Shown here piece after piece: positions 16,216 to 26,138 of a stretch of DNA of 64,000 nt (positions are counted from its first letter, which is position 1; every line of letters starts with the position of its first letter). A program made the position numbers and the translations under genes. The notes under the pieces were generated by a model that was not told the origin of the DNA, searched no databases, and saw only the letters and a program-made list of their open reading frames with translations. This DNA is from Neisseria sp. Marseille-Q6792 (GTDB lineage: Bacteria > Pseudomonadota > Gammaproteobacteria > Burkholderiales > Neisseriaceae), in contig NZ_OW969598.1 of NCBI RefSeq assembly GCF_943181435.1, positions 558,001 to 622,000 on the forward strand, written 5' to 3'.

Positions 16216-17196
16216 ATGGATAATTTACTATTTAATTTATTATTTTCTTTTTTATTATTCTTTATATCAAATTGGTTTGGTAAGAGATCAATAAATTTTG
16301 GATATTATCAATTGTCATTTGATAGTAGTGAAGAACAACCTATATTTAATATATTATATCGATCTTTTACTCCTGTTGCTTTTATATTAGTATTGTCAGT
16401 TTTCCTAGATAAAATAAATCTTTTTTATTTAACAAAAAATATTTATACAACAACAATATTTTATTTCTTAATAAGATTTATTTTTATCTTAATTATAGGT
16501 AGATTAAAAATTACAAACTGGATAAAGCATATTCTAATAGCTTTTATTTCTATATTTGTATCATACATTATTTATAAAAATTTTATTGAAAAAAGATACT
16601 TTCCCTTACCGACGGAACAAGAAATTACAACGGCATTGTGGTTTGCGGTTATTGGTTACATATATAAAGTTATTAAAGATATTTCAATATCATCTTTAGA
16701 TAATAATAGAAAATTAAATTATGTAAAGCATAAGCACAATCGTTTTTCTCATAAATATGGTTCTATTATTGAGGAAGCGATTGGGACTGGTATAGATAAT
16801 AGCACTGTTGAAAAGCAAAAAGCATTAATATATTCGATTTTAATTTATGAAGACTTTAATAGACATATATTGTGTAGGTTTATGGAAAGATTATTTTTTT
16901 GGACTGGTAGAATTAAAACATCCGGCATCATGCAGGTAACTTCAGACGTATATTTATCTAATCAAGATAGCGTAAAAAAAGGGGCATGTATCTTAATTGA
17001 AAAATATAACGAAGTATACAAAGATAAATATAATAATACCCAAGATAAAAATCATAGCCTATATACGGCTAGAAGAGAGAGTATTAAATATTATAATTCT
17101 GATATATCATATATTAATGAAGTTGAATCTATTTATAATTTATTAGAAGTTATATATCCGAAATCTTCAGATATATATGGATGTGATGGTGAGTAA
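16216..17196 (+). CDS. Multi-pass membrane protein with lysozyme/transglycosylase-like C-terminal domain
   Basis: 326 residues from the ATG at 16216 (AAGGGG eight bases upstream; another in-frame ATG at 16198 lacks one). About five hydrophobic segments fill residues 1-160 (among them FNLLFSFLLFFISNWF, FTPVAFILVLSVFL, and FYFLIRFIFILIIG). The C-terminal half resembles the SLT/lysozyme fold: ALIYSILIYEDFNR with a candidate catalytic Glu, then SGIMQVTSDVYL matching the S-x-G-(L/I)-M-Q-V motif, and a late KYYNSDISYINEV like the usual YN motif. Very low GC and AT-rich codons differ sharply from mfd, indicating transfer. Family name unknown to me; a peptidoglycan-cleaving role is inference. Confidence 0.55.
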   Translation: MDNLLFNLLFSFLLFFISNWFGKRSINFGYYQLSFDSSEEQPIFNILYRSFTPVAFILVLSVFLDKINLFYLTKNIYTTTIFYFLIRFIFILIIGRLKITNWIKHILIAFISIFVSYIIYKNFIEKRYFPLPTEQEITTALWFAVIGYIYKVIKDISISSLDNNRKLNYVKHKHNRFSHKYGSIIEEAIGTGIDNSTVEKQKALIYSILIYEDFNRHILCRFMERLFFWTGRIKTSGIMQVTSDVYLSNQDSVKKGACILIEKYNEVYKDKYNNTQDKNHSLYTARRESIKYYNSDISYINEVESIYNLLEVIYPKSSDIYGCDGE

Positions 17197-17205
17197 TTAG
17201 CAAGC

Positions 17206-17263
17206 GTAGGTTGGGTTGGCAAACCCAACAAAAACCTGAATGTTGGGTCACGACCCAACCTAC
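17206..17263. repeat. Inverted repeat GTAGGTTGGGT / ACCCAACCTAC
   Basis: An 11-base perfect inverted repeat (17206-17216 and 17253-17263), with a further TGGCAAACCCAAC/GTTGGGTC complementarity inside, placed just after the membrane protein gene. It may act as a transcription end and looks like a mobile small repeat. Confidence 0.6.
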
Positions 17264-17278
17264 ATCTGCTTTAAGTAT

Positions 17279-17332
17279 AAATACAGAAACAGTATAAAAA
17301 GGTCATCTGAAAATACCAAAAATGTCAGATTC
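17279..17332. repeat. Direct repeat copy 1 (pairs with 18461-18515)
   Basis: A 54-base segment that begins AAATACAGAA, contains GTATAAAAA and TCTGAAAATACCAAAA, and ends CTGTCAGATTC-like. A near-identical copy sits 1.18 kb away. The two copies bracket the unknown membrane protein gene at 17428-18252. Each contains a decayed uptake-sequence-like core (GTCATCTGAA here, GGCGTCTGAA in copy 2). Confidence 0.7.
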
Positions 17333-17427
17333 GAGTACTGAATCTACGGCTGCTTTAATGTACCTATCAATGTAATCTGTTTTAAGCCTAAGAGATTTAT
17401 TGGGAAAAATATCCAACAGATCGTTCC

Positions 17428-18252
17428 TCAATGACTCAAATTAAAACGAAGCAGTTCGGCAGCCTCATGCTTAGGCTGTTCTAATATCACCTGCATTGTA
17501 TCGATTGTAAAACGGCACATCAAAGCCTGCTCTTCAGCTGTATATTGCTTTATTTCATCCTCATTGTCGTTATTGATTAACGCCAACTCCTGTTCACTAT
17601 ATTTCTTCCATAAAATCTGATTTACTTTATCTTGTGTTTGCGCTATTTCAGTTTCGTCCGGCATTTTTCGATGAATATCGGCAGATTGCAAAGCTCGTAC
17701 TCTAGCTTGTTTTATAGAGACGAAATACGGCTTCATTTGCTTTGAGAAAAGCGAAATATCAGGAGCTAAATGAGGATACTCCAAATAAAAGCAGTTTACC
17801 GCGTCGTTTTCGTTCAAGAGTTTGGTACGCAACTGCATATCTTCCTGAAACATAGCAATTAAGCTGTCATCATCTGCATAAGGCAATTTTCTTAACATGA
17901 TGTCTATTGTTTCTGAGAGAAAAAAACGCATATCTTGTTCATGATTTTTTGATTTCATAAAATCTTCGGCTTTCGCCACGATTTGGGCATAATCTTGCGG
18001 AAACTTGTCTTTGAATATCAAGAATATCATTCGGTTTCCCGGATCTTCCATCATCAATTCCTCTGCTGTACGAGTCGAAAACAGAGCTTTGTCTACGAGA
18101 TGGTAAACAGGATTTATCCCAAGAAAAAGACAGAATAAAACAGGTACACCCAAAAATTTAGTCAGTCTGCTTTTACAATATTTTTTCACACAAATATAAG
18201 TTAACCACGCTGAGAATAATAAGCAGAGTAAATAAAGAATAAGAGGCATCAC
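17428..18252 (-). CDS. Unknown protein with two N-terminal membrane segments
   Basis: 274 residues. Two hydrophobic helices at about 3-21 (LILYLLCLLFSAWLTYICV) and 33-50 (FLGVPVLFCLFLGINPVY) are followed by a 220-residue hydrophilic, mostly helical domain rich in Glu, Gln, Lys and Met. No motif I recognise. It is transcribed opposite to its neighbours and is bracketed by the two direct repeats. I cannot assign a function. Confidence 0.6.
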   Translation of the reverse strand: MMPLILYLLCLLFSAWLTYICVKKYCKSRLTKFLGVPVLFCLFLGINPVYHLVDKALFSTRTAEELMMEDPGNRMIFLIFKDKFPQDYAQIVAKAEDFMKSKNHEQDMRFFLSETIDIMLRKLPYADDDSLIAMFQEDMQLRTKLLNENDAVNCFYLEYPHLAPDISLFSKQMKPYFVSIKQARVRALQSADIHRKMPDETEIAQTQDKVNQILWKKYSEQELALINNDNEDEIKQYTAEEQALMCRFTIDTMQVILEQPKHEAAELLRFNLSH

Positions 18253-18460
18253 ATGTGTCCTTAATAAAAAGCAAAATTTATATTTTGGGATGTTGGATGT
18301 TGGATGTGCAGATATCTAAATACAATACCCAAATACAGTATAATAAAACTTTTAGATCGCATTTTATATTATACAGACTGCATTAAGAAATGCGTAACTT
18401 ATACTAATTAGCGTAGCCTGTATAAACCCCGCAGCTAGGTTGCGTAAAGAATTCATGTGC

Positions 18461-18515
18461 AAATACAGAAGTAGTATAAAAAAGGGCGTCTGAAAATACC
18501 AAAACTGTCAGATTC
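18461..18515. repeat. Direct repeat copy 2 (pairs with 17279-17332)
   Basis: 55 bases, near-identical to copy 1, ending GTCAGATTC. The 18253-18557 gap also has a short tandem GTTGGATGT at about 18291-18310. I see no gene in it. Confidence 0.7.
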
Positions 18516-18557
18516 AATAATCCACCCTACGGCTAATAAATTGATCAGGAAATGATG

Positions 18558-18899
18558 ATGAAAATTAAGGCAACCATGCTGAGTATTACCGGCTTGATAT
18601 TGTCCGGCTGCTTTTTCGCCAATGATGAAATCAAGTTGGATGATATTGGGAATTTCAAAATTACTGTCAATGAGGCTAAGGATAATAGGCAGGCGCACTT
18701 AACAGGCTTGTTACATAACAGCGCAATGGGCATTTCAGATATAAAAACAACTTCCCACAATGATGAGTTGAACATTACTTTATTTCAAAAATTAGCAGGT
18801 TCAGAATATTCAGGAAAGCTAGATAAAGAAATAGCTCTGGAACACAATATCAAGAAGATTACTTATGGTTCTAAACACGAGATTATTTGGCAGGAGTAA
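18558..18899 (+). CDS. Small lipoprotein, function unknown
   Basis: 113 residues from the third of three consecutive ATGs (18552, 18555, 18558); CAGGAA at 18546-18551 is best spaced for the last. A lipoprotein signal peptide is clear: basic MKIK, hydrophobic core, then the lipobox LSGC with the acylated Cys at 18. The mature part (about 95 residues) has alternating strands (FKITVNEAKD, ELNITLFQKL, KKITYGSKHEIIW) and no motif I know. The neighbouring IS element begins 45 bases after its stop. Confidence 0.6.
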   Translation: MKIKATMLSITGLILSGCFFANDEIKLDDIGNFKITVNEAKDNRQAHLTGLLHNSAMGISDIKTTSHNDELNITLFQKLAGSEYSGKLDKEIALEHNIKKITYGSKHEIIWQE

Positions 18900-18943
18900 A
18901 TGGGGTTCTATGTCAGTATCTCTATTGCCTTTTAAAATACTAT

Positions 18944-20163
18944 TGAGACCTTTGCAAAATTCCCCAAAATCCCCTAAATTCCCACCAAGACATTTAGGGG
19001 ATTTCTCATGGGCACCTTCTTTCAACAAACCGCCCAAGCCATGATTGCCAAACACATCGACCGCTTCCCACTATTGAAGTTGGACCAGGTGATTGATTGG
19101 CAACCGATCGAACAATACCTGAATCGTCAAAAAACCCGTTACCTTCGAGACCACCGCGGCCGTCCCGCCTATCCCCTGTTGTCCATGTTCAAAGCCGTCC
19201 TGCTCGGACAATGGCACAGCCTCTCCGATCCCGAACTCGAACACAGCCTCATTACCCGCATCGACTTCAACCTGTTTTGCCGTTTTGACGAACTGAGCAT
19301 CCCCGATTACAGCACCTTATGCCGCTACCGCAATTGGCTGGCGCAAGACGATACCCTGTCTGAATTGCTGGAACTGATTAACCGCCAACTGACCGAAAAA
19401 GGTTTAAAAATAGAGAAAGCATCCGCTGCTGTCGTTGATGCCACCATTATTCAAACCGACGGCAGCAAACAACGCCAGGCCATAGAAGTTGATGAGGAAG
19501 GACAAGTCAGCGGCCAAACCACACCGAGTAAGGACAAAGATGCCCGTTGGATAAAGAAAAACGGCCTCTACAAACTCGGTTACAAACAACATACCCGTAC
19601 CGATGCGGAAGGCTATATCGAGAAACTGCACATTACCCCCGCCAATGCCCATGAGTGCAAACACCTGTCGCCTTTGTTGGAAGGACTGCCCGAAGGTACG
19701 ACCGTCTATGCCGACAAAGGCTATGACAGCGAGGAAAACCGGCAACATCTGGAAGAGCATCAGTTGTTAGACGGTATTATGCGCAAAGCCCACCGCAACC
19801 GTCCGCTGACGGAAACGCAAACCAAACGCAACCGGTATTTATCGAAGACCCGTTATGTGGTCGAACAAAGCTTCGGTACGCTGCACCGTAAATTCCGCTA
19901 TGCGCGGGCAGCCTATTTTGGGCTGATTAAAGTGAGTGCGCAAAGCCATCTGAAGGCGATGTGTTTGAACCTGTTGAAAGCCGCCAACAGGCTAAGTGTG
20001 CCTGTTGCTGCCTAAAAGGCGGTTGGATGCCTGATTATCGGGTATCTGGGGAGGATTAAGGGGGTATTTGGGTAGAATCAGGAGTGATTTTTGGGGGGAA
20101 ATAGCCGAAAACCTGTGTTTGGGTTCCGGCTGTCGGGGGAAGGGCTTTTTTACAAAGGTCTCA
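18944..20163 (+). mobile_element. IS5-family insertion sequence, IS1106-like
   Basis: About 1.22 kb with imperfect terminal inverted repeats: TGAGACCTTTGCAAAA at the left end and its counterpart TTTTTTACAAAGGTCTCA at the right end. One complete transposase gene fills it. The right end lies about 125 bases upstream of panD. No clear target duplication is visible (TAT left, CAT right). The IS1106 name rests on memory of the ends and of the transposase. Confidence 0.88.
19008..20015 (+). CDS. IS5-family transposase
   Basis: 335 residues, intact. DDE catalytic features are visible: VVDATIIQTD near residue 143, VYADKGYDSEENR near 233, and the C-terminal YVVEQSFGTLHRKFRYARAA, which matches the Y-R-E-K signature of IS4/IS5 enzymes. 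An N-terminal DUF772-type domain (RGRPAYPLLSMFKAVLLGQW) precedes it. Since the frame and both ends are intact, the element could still be active. Confidence 0.93.
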   Translation: MGTFFQQTAQAMIAKHIDRFPLLKLDQVIDWQPIEQYLNRQKTRYLRDHRGRPAYPLLSMFKAVLLGQWHSLSDPELEHSLITRIDFNLFCRFDELSIPDYSTLCRYRNWLAQDDTLSELLELINRQLTEKGLKIEKASAAVVDATIIQTDGSKQRQAIEVDEEGQVSGQTTPSKDKDARWIKKNGLYKLGYKQHTRTDAEGYIEKLHITPANAHECKHLSPLLEGLPEGTTVYADKGYDSEENRQHLEEHQLLDGIMRKAHRNRPLTETQTKRNRYLSKTRYVVEQSFGTLHRKFRYARAAYFGLIKVSAQSHLKAMCLNLLKAANRLSVPVAA

Positions 20164-20287
20164 CATTGTTTTCCTTGTCTGAAAGCTGCCATTATGAATT
20201 TGAAGGAAACTCCACTATAATACGGCATTCAGATTTTCAGACGGCATCCTGTCCGTCAGACCGCACCAAAACAACAAAAGGAAATAC

Positions 20288-20671
20288 ATGTTCCGTACTA
20301 TGCTTGGCGGAAAAATCCACCGCGCCACCGTTACCGAAGCTGATTTGAACTATGTCGGCAGTATTACCGTCGATCAGAACCTGTTAGACGCGGCAGGCAT
20401 CTGCCCCAACGAAAAAGTCGCCATCGTCAACAACAACAACGGCGAACGTTTTGAAACCTATACCATTGCAGGCAAACGCGGCAGCGGCGTGGTCTGTCTG
20501 AACGGTGCTGCGGCCAGGCTGGTACAGAAAGGCGATATCGTCATCATCATGTCTTATATCCAACTTTCCGAACCGGAAATCGCCGCACACGAACCCAAAG
20601 TCGTCTTGGTAGACGGAAACAACAAAATCCGCGACATCATCTCCTATGAGCCGCCGCACACCGTGCTGTAA
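20288..20671 (+). CDS. panD: Aspartate 1-decarboxylase PanD
   Basis: 127 residues. It converts L-aspartate to beta-alanine for pantothenate and coenzyme A. The self-cleavage site that forms the pyruvoyl cofactor is at G24-S25 (YVGSITVD). The conserved [11 protein letters not shown] and [10 protein letters not shown] segments are present and the length is normal. AAAGGAAA precedes the ATG. The IS1106-like element ends just upstream, and a TATAAT at 20216-20221 in the remaining spacer could serve as a -10 box. Confidence 0.97.
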   Translation: MFRTMLGGKIHRATVTEADLNYVGSITVDQNLLDAAGICPNEKVAIVNNNNGERFETYTIAGKRGSGVVCLNGAAARLVQKGDIVIIMSYIQLSEPEIAAHEPKVVLVDGNNKIRDIISYEPPHTVL

Positions 20672-20677
20672 CCCTGA

Positions 20678-21535
<858 letters not shown>

Positions 21536-21556
21536 TACGGACAAACTGCATCCATC

Positions 21557-23295
<1,739 letters not shown>

Positions 23296-23308
23296 AAAAG
23301 GTTAACGT

Positions 23309-23587
23309 ATGAAGTGGGTAACTGTCGTTTTATCCGTCTCACTTGTCTGCTGCCAGTACAGCCTCTGGTTCGGCAAAGGCAGTATCGGACGCAACAACGA
23401 CCTGAAAGATCAAATTGCCGTTCAGGAAGAAAAAAACCAGACACTCGCTTTACGCAATAATTCTCTGGCCGCCGAAGTCTATGATTTAGAAAACGGCCAA
23501 GAAGCCATTTCAGAAATTGCCAGAGTAGAATTAGGTTACATCCAAGACGGTGAAACTTTTTACCGACTCATCAGGCATAACCAGTAA
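23309..23587 (+). CDS. ftsB: Cell division protein FtsB
   Basis: 92 residues: one N-terminal membrane segment (VTVVLSVSLVCCQYSLWFG), then a coiled coil (LKDQIAVQEEKNQTLALRNN) and the conserved AISEIARVELGYIQDGETFY. FtsB bridges FtsL and FtsQ at the division site in the inner membrane. AAAGG lies upstream. Confidence 0.93.
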   Translation: MKWVTVVLSVSLVCCQYSLWFGKGSIGRNNDLKDQIAVQEEKNQTLALRNNSLAAEVYDLENGQEAISEIARVELGYIQDGETFYRLIRHNQ

Positions 23588-23595
23588 TGCTGTAC

Positions 23596-23630
23596 AAAAG
23601 CCGTCTGAATCCGTTTCAGACGGCTTTTAT
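23596..23630. terminator. Bidirectional terminator made of inverted uptake sequences
   Basis: AAAAGCCGTCTGAA at 23596-23609 and its inverse from 23615 form a hairpin flanked by A and T runs between the convergent ftsB and ferredoxin genes. Confidence 0.85.
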
Positions 23631-23917
23631 TTCAAGAAACCCTCAGGTTTCTGCCCGACCTCTCCCTCCAATCCGCAATCCAAACTGATATTTTCTTCAA
23701 CGCAACAGCAACAAGGCAATATTTCATCCCTACCCAAAAAAGCCAACGGCGGCTCCCGATAAGTAACACTCCCCTCCAAAATCTTCAACCGGCAAGATCC
23801 GCAATATCCACTGCGACACTGATACTCCACCTTATGACCGGTCCGTTCCAGCCCTTCTAACAAAGTTTCCCCCTCCAACAACTCAAAAACCCTATCTCTC
23901 GTACTAATGAGTGCCAT
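23627..23917 (-). CDS. 2Fe-2S ferredoxin (YfaE-like, ribonucleotide reductase associated)
   Basis: 96 residues from the ATG at 23917 (MALISTRDRV); an upstream extension in the same frame does not look coding. The plant-type 2Fe-2S motif is clear: C-x4-C-x2-C in CRSGYCGSCR, with a distal Cys in LPCCCCVEE. In E. coli the homologous YfaE lies beside nrdB and helps rebuild its diferric-tyrosyl cofactor. Here it is likewise downstream of nrdB and on the same strand. Confidence 0.85.
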   Translation of the reverse strand: MALISTRDRVFELLEGETLLEGLERTGHKVEYQCRSGYCGSCRLKILEGSVTYREPPLAFLGRDEILPCCCCVEENISLDCGLEGEVGQKPEGFLK

Positions 23918-23988
23918 CTCTAACCAATCATAAAAATACAAAACCGATAACAAGCCTAACCCGCTATTTTTCATTCCTTATTGAAAAA

Positions 23989-24020
23989 ATGCCGTCTGAA
24001 AAACAAGGTTCAGACGGCAT
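23989..24020. terminator. Inverted uptake-sequence pair between nrdB and the ferredoxin gene
   Basis: ATGCCGTCTGAA at 23989-24000 and TTCAGACGGCAT at 24009-24020 form a stem with an 8-base loop. Confidence 0.75.
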
Positions 24021-24051
24021 TCCTCCATAAAAAACACATACAGTAAAAAAT

Positions 24052-25206
24052 TTACAGCTCAAAGTCGCCCAAATCGTCCGTACTCACTTCGGAATCAATC
24101 TGTCCGATAAGGTAAGAAGAGATTTCCACTTCCTGAGGTGCAACCTGGACGTTATCCGATGAGAGCCACGCATTAATCCAAGGAATCGGATTCTGATTCG
24201 CTCCTTCAAATCCGATTGGCAATCCCACCGCCTGCATACGAAGATTGGTAATATATTCGACGTATTGGGATAAGATTTCTTTGTTTAAGCCGATCATCGA
24301 ACCGTCTTTAAACAAATATGCCGCCCATTCTTTTTCCTGCTCCGCCGCTTTTTTGAAGAGTTTGAAACACTCTTCCTGCAATTCCTCAGCAATTTCCGCC
24401 ATTTCCGGATCATCGACACCCGAACGCATCAAATTAAGCATATGCTGCGTACTGGTCAGATGCAGCGCTTCGTCACGGGCAATCAGTTTGATGATTTTGG
24501 CGTTGCCTTCCATCAACTCGCGCTCGGCAAAAGCAAACGAGCAGGCAAATGAAACGTAGAAACGGATGGCTTCCAACACATTAACGCACATCAGGCAGAG
24601 ATAGAGCTTTTTCTTTAACTCGCGCAAAGACACGTTAACGAGCTTGCCGCCAACATTGTGCACCCCTTCGCCCAACAGGTTGTAATACTGGGTGTATTCG
24701 ATTAAATCATCATAATAGCAGGCAATGTCTTCGGCGCGGGCGATGATGTATTCGTTTTCGACAATATCATCAAACACGATCGACGGATCATTCACGATAT
24801 TGCGGATGATGTGGGTATAGCTGCGCGAGTGGATGGTTTCGCTAAAGCTCCACGTTTCAATCCAAGTTTCCAGCTCGGGAATCGATACCAACGGCAGCAA
24901 GGCAACATTCGGGCTGCGACCTTGAATCGAATCGAGCAAGGTTTGGTATTTCAGATTGCTGATGAAAATATGTTTTTCATGTTCGGGCAGGTTGGCGTAG
25001 TCGATACGGTCGCGCGAGACATCGATTTCTTCAGGCCGCCAGAAGAAAGACAATTGTTTTTCAATCAGTTTTTCAAATACTTCGTATTTCTGCTGGTCAT
25101 AACGTGCAACATTCACCGGCTGACCGAAAAACATCGGCTCTTTCAGCGCATCGTTTTTGGTTTTGGGAAAGGTGCTGTATGACATGACTAGGTGTTCGCA
25201 GGACAT
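24052..25206 (-). CDS. nrdB: Class Ia ribonucleotide reductase beta subunit
   Basis: 384 residues from the first ATG, which has AAGAG upstream; the second ATG (25185) aligns better with the E. coli start (S/AYSTF-x-KTKND) and would give 377. It holds the diiron-tyrosyl radical cofactor. Metal-ligand helices are visible in [31 protein letters not shown] and RDEALHL. The C-terminal tail ([16 protein letters not shown]) is the peptide that docks on NrdA. The gene lies downstream of nrdA but is separated from it by the NYN gene. Confidence 0.96.
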   Translation of the reverse strand: MSCEHLVMSYSTFPKTKNDALKEPMFFGQPVNVARYDQQKYEVFEKLIEKQLSFFWRPEEIDVSRDRIDYANLPEHEKHIFISNLKYQTLLDSIQGRSPNVALLPLVSIPELETWIETWSFSETIHSRSYTHIIRNIVNDPSIVFDDIVENEYIIARAEDIACYYDDLIEYTQYYNLLGEGVHNVGGKLVNVSLRELKKKLYLCLMCVNVLEAIRFYVSFACSFAFAERELMEGNAKIIKLIARDEALHLTSTQHMLNLMRSGVDDPEMAEIAEELQEECFKLFKKAAEQEKEWAAYLFKDGSMIGLNKEILSQYVEYITNLRMQAVGLPIGFEGANQNPIPWINAWLSSDNVQVAPQEVEISSYLIGQIDSEVSTDDLGDFEL

Positions 25207-25331
25207 GGTGTTTCTCTTTTTTAAAAAATAATATTTAGTTTTCAGAGTACCTTTTGATATTCAAAACAAGACCATCTAAAAATTATGCACAAACCTCTAT
25301 CACAAGCCATTATTTAAATAACTTTCAATTT

Positions 25332-26072
25332 TTACGTTGCTCTTTTATTTCGGATATACATTTGTGAACGATTTTCTGACAACCTAGTTTCAAAAATATC
25401 AATTACACGCACTAAATCTCCCAACTTCGTATAACCATAATTTTTACTATCAAAAGATGATTGGTTATTGATAATCTTCCCAACATTACTTAATAATGCC
25501 CAACCGTCTTCATCACAACTATTGGCAATGGCTTCTCTTAATAAATTCATTAATGTGGTATCACATTTAAGTTCATTAGCAGTTCTCTTCCGAATTTCAG
25601 CTGGTTGAGCATTTGTCCCACTACTTTTATCAAAACTTGCATCTAAAAATAAAAATTTGCTACATGCAGCAACTAACGACTTAGGTGTTTTATGTTCGCC
25701 AAAACCAATGACTTGTTTCCCTTCCATTTTTATTCTCATTGCTAACGGTGTGAAATCACAATCGGAAGAAACAATGCAGAAAACGTCTATTTTATCTTGA
25801 AATAATAAATCCATTACATCTATGGTCATCGCCATATCCGTTGCATTCTTACCCTTTGTATAATCAAACTGTTGAACAGGTGCTAGAGCATAATCCAATA
25901 AGACAGCTTCCCAACCTTTTAATTGTTCACTTTTCCAATTCCCATAAATTTTTCTTATCATTACTGAACCATAATTTGCAAGCTCATTAAGAATAAAATC
26001 AATTTTCCCAAAAGGTGCGTTATCTGCATCTATAAAAAGAGCGACAATAGATTGTTCAGGTATATTCTTCAA
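25332..26072 (-). CDS. NYN-domain putative RNase with OST-HTH/LOTUS C-terminus
   Basis: 246 residues. The N-terminal NYN/LabA-type PIN-like nuclease domain shows VALFIDADNAPFGKIDFIL, then KGKNATDMAMTIDVMDLLF and FCIVSSDCDFTPLAMRIK, giving the acidic residues of the active site, then GKQVIGFGE. The C-terminal 80 residues (LMNLLREAIANSCDEDGWAL, then GYTKLGDLVRVIDIFE) fit an OST-HTH/LOTUS RNA-binding domain. Low GC contrasts with the flanking nrd genes. Its terminator carries uptake sequences of another dialect, implying acquisition from a different Neisseria lineage. Substrate unknown. Confidence 0.85.
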   Translation of the reverse strand: MKNIPEQSIVALFIDADNAPFGKIDFILNELANYGSVMIRKIYGNWKSEQLKGWEAVLLDYALAPVQQFDYTKGKNATDMAMTIDVMDLLFQDKIDVFCIVSSDCDFTPLAMRIKMEGKQVIGFGEHKTPKSLVAACSKFLFLDASFDKSSGTNAQPAEIRKRTANELKCDTTLMNLLREAIANSCDEDGWALLSNVGKIINNQSSFDSKNYGYTKLGDLVRVIDIFETRLSENRSQMYIRNKRAT

Positions 26073-26098
26073 TTTGTTTTCCCCCTATGTTATTTATT

Positions 26099-26130
26099 AT
26101 TTCAGACGACCTCGTGAGGTCGTCTGAAAT
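26099..26130. terminator. Perfect palindrome of variant uptake sequences AGGTCGTCTGAA
   Basis: Arms at 26099-26113 and 26116-26130 are perfectly complementary around a 2-base centre. Each arm contains AGGTCGTCTGAA rather than the ATGCCGTCTGAA used elsewhere in this window. It lies between nrdA and the NYN gene and can end transcription. Confidence 0.85.
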
Positions 26131-26138
26131 TCCCCTTA

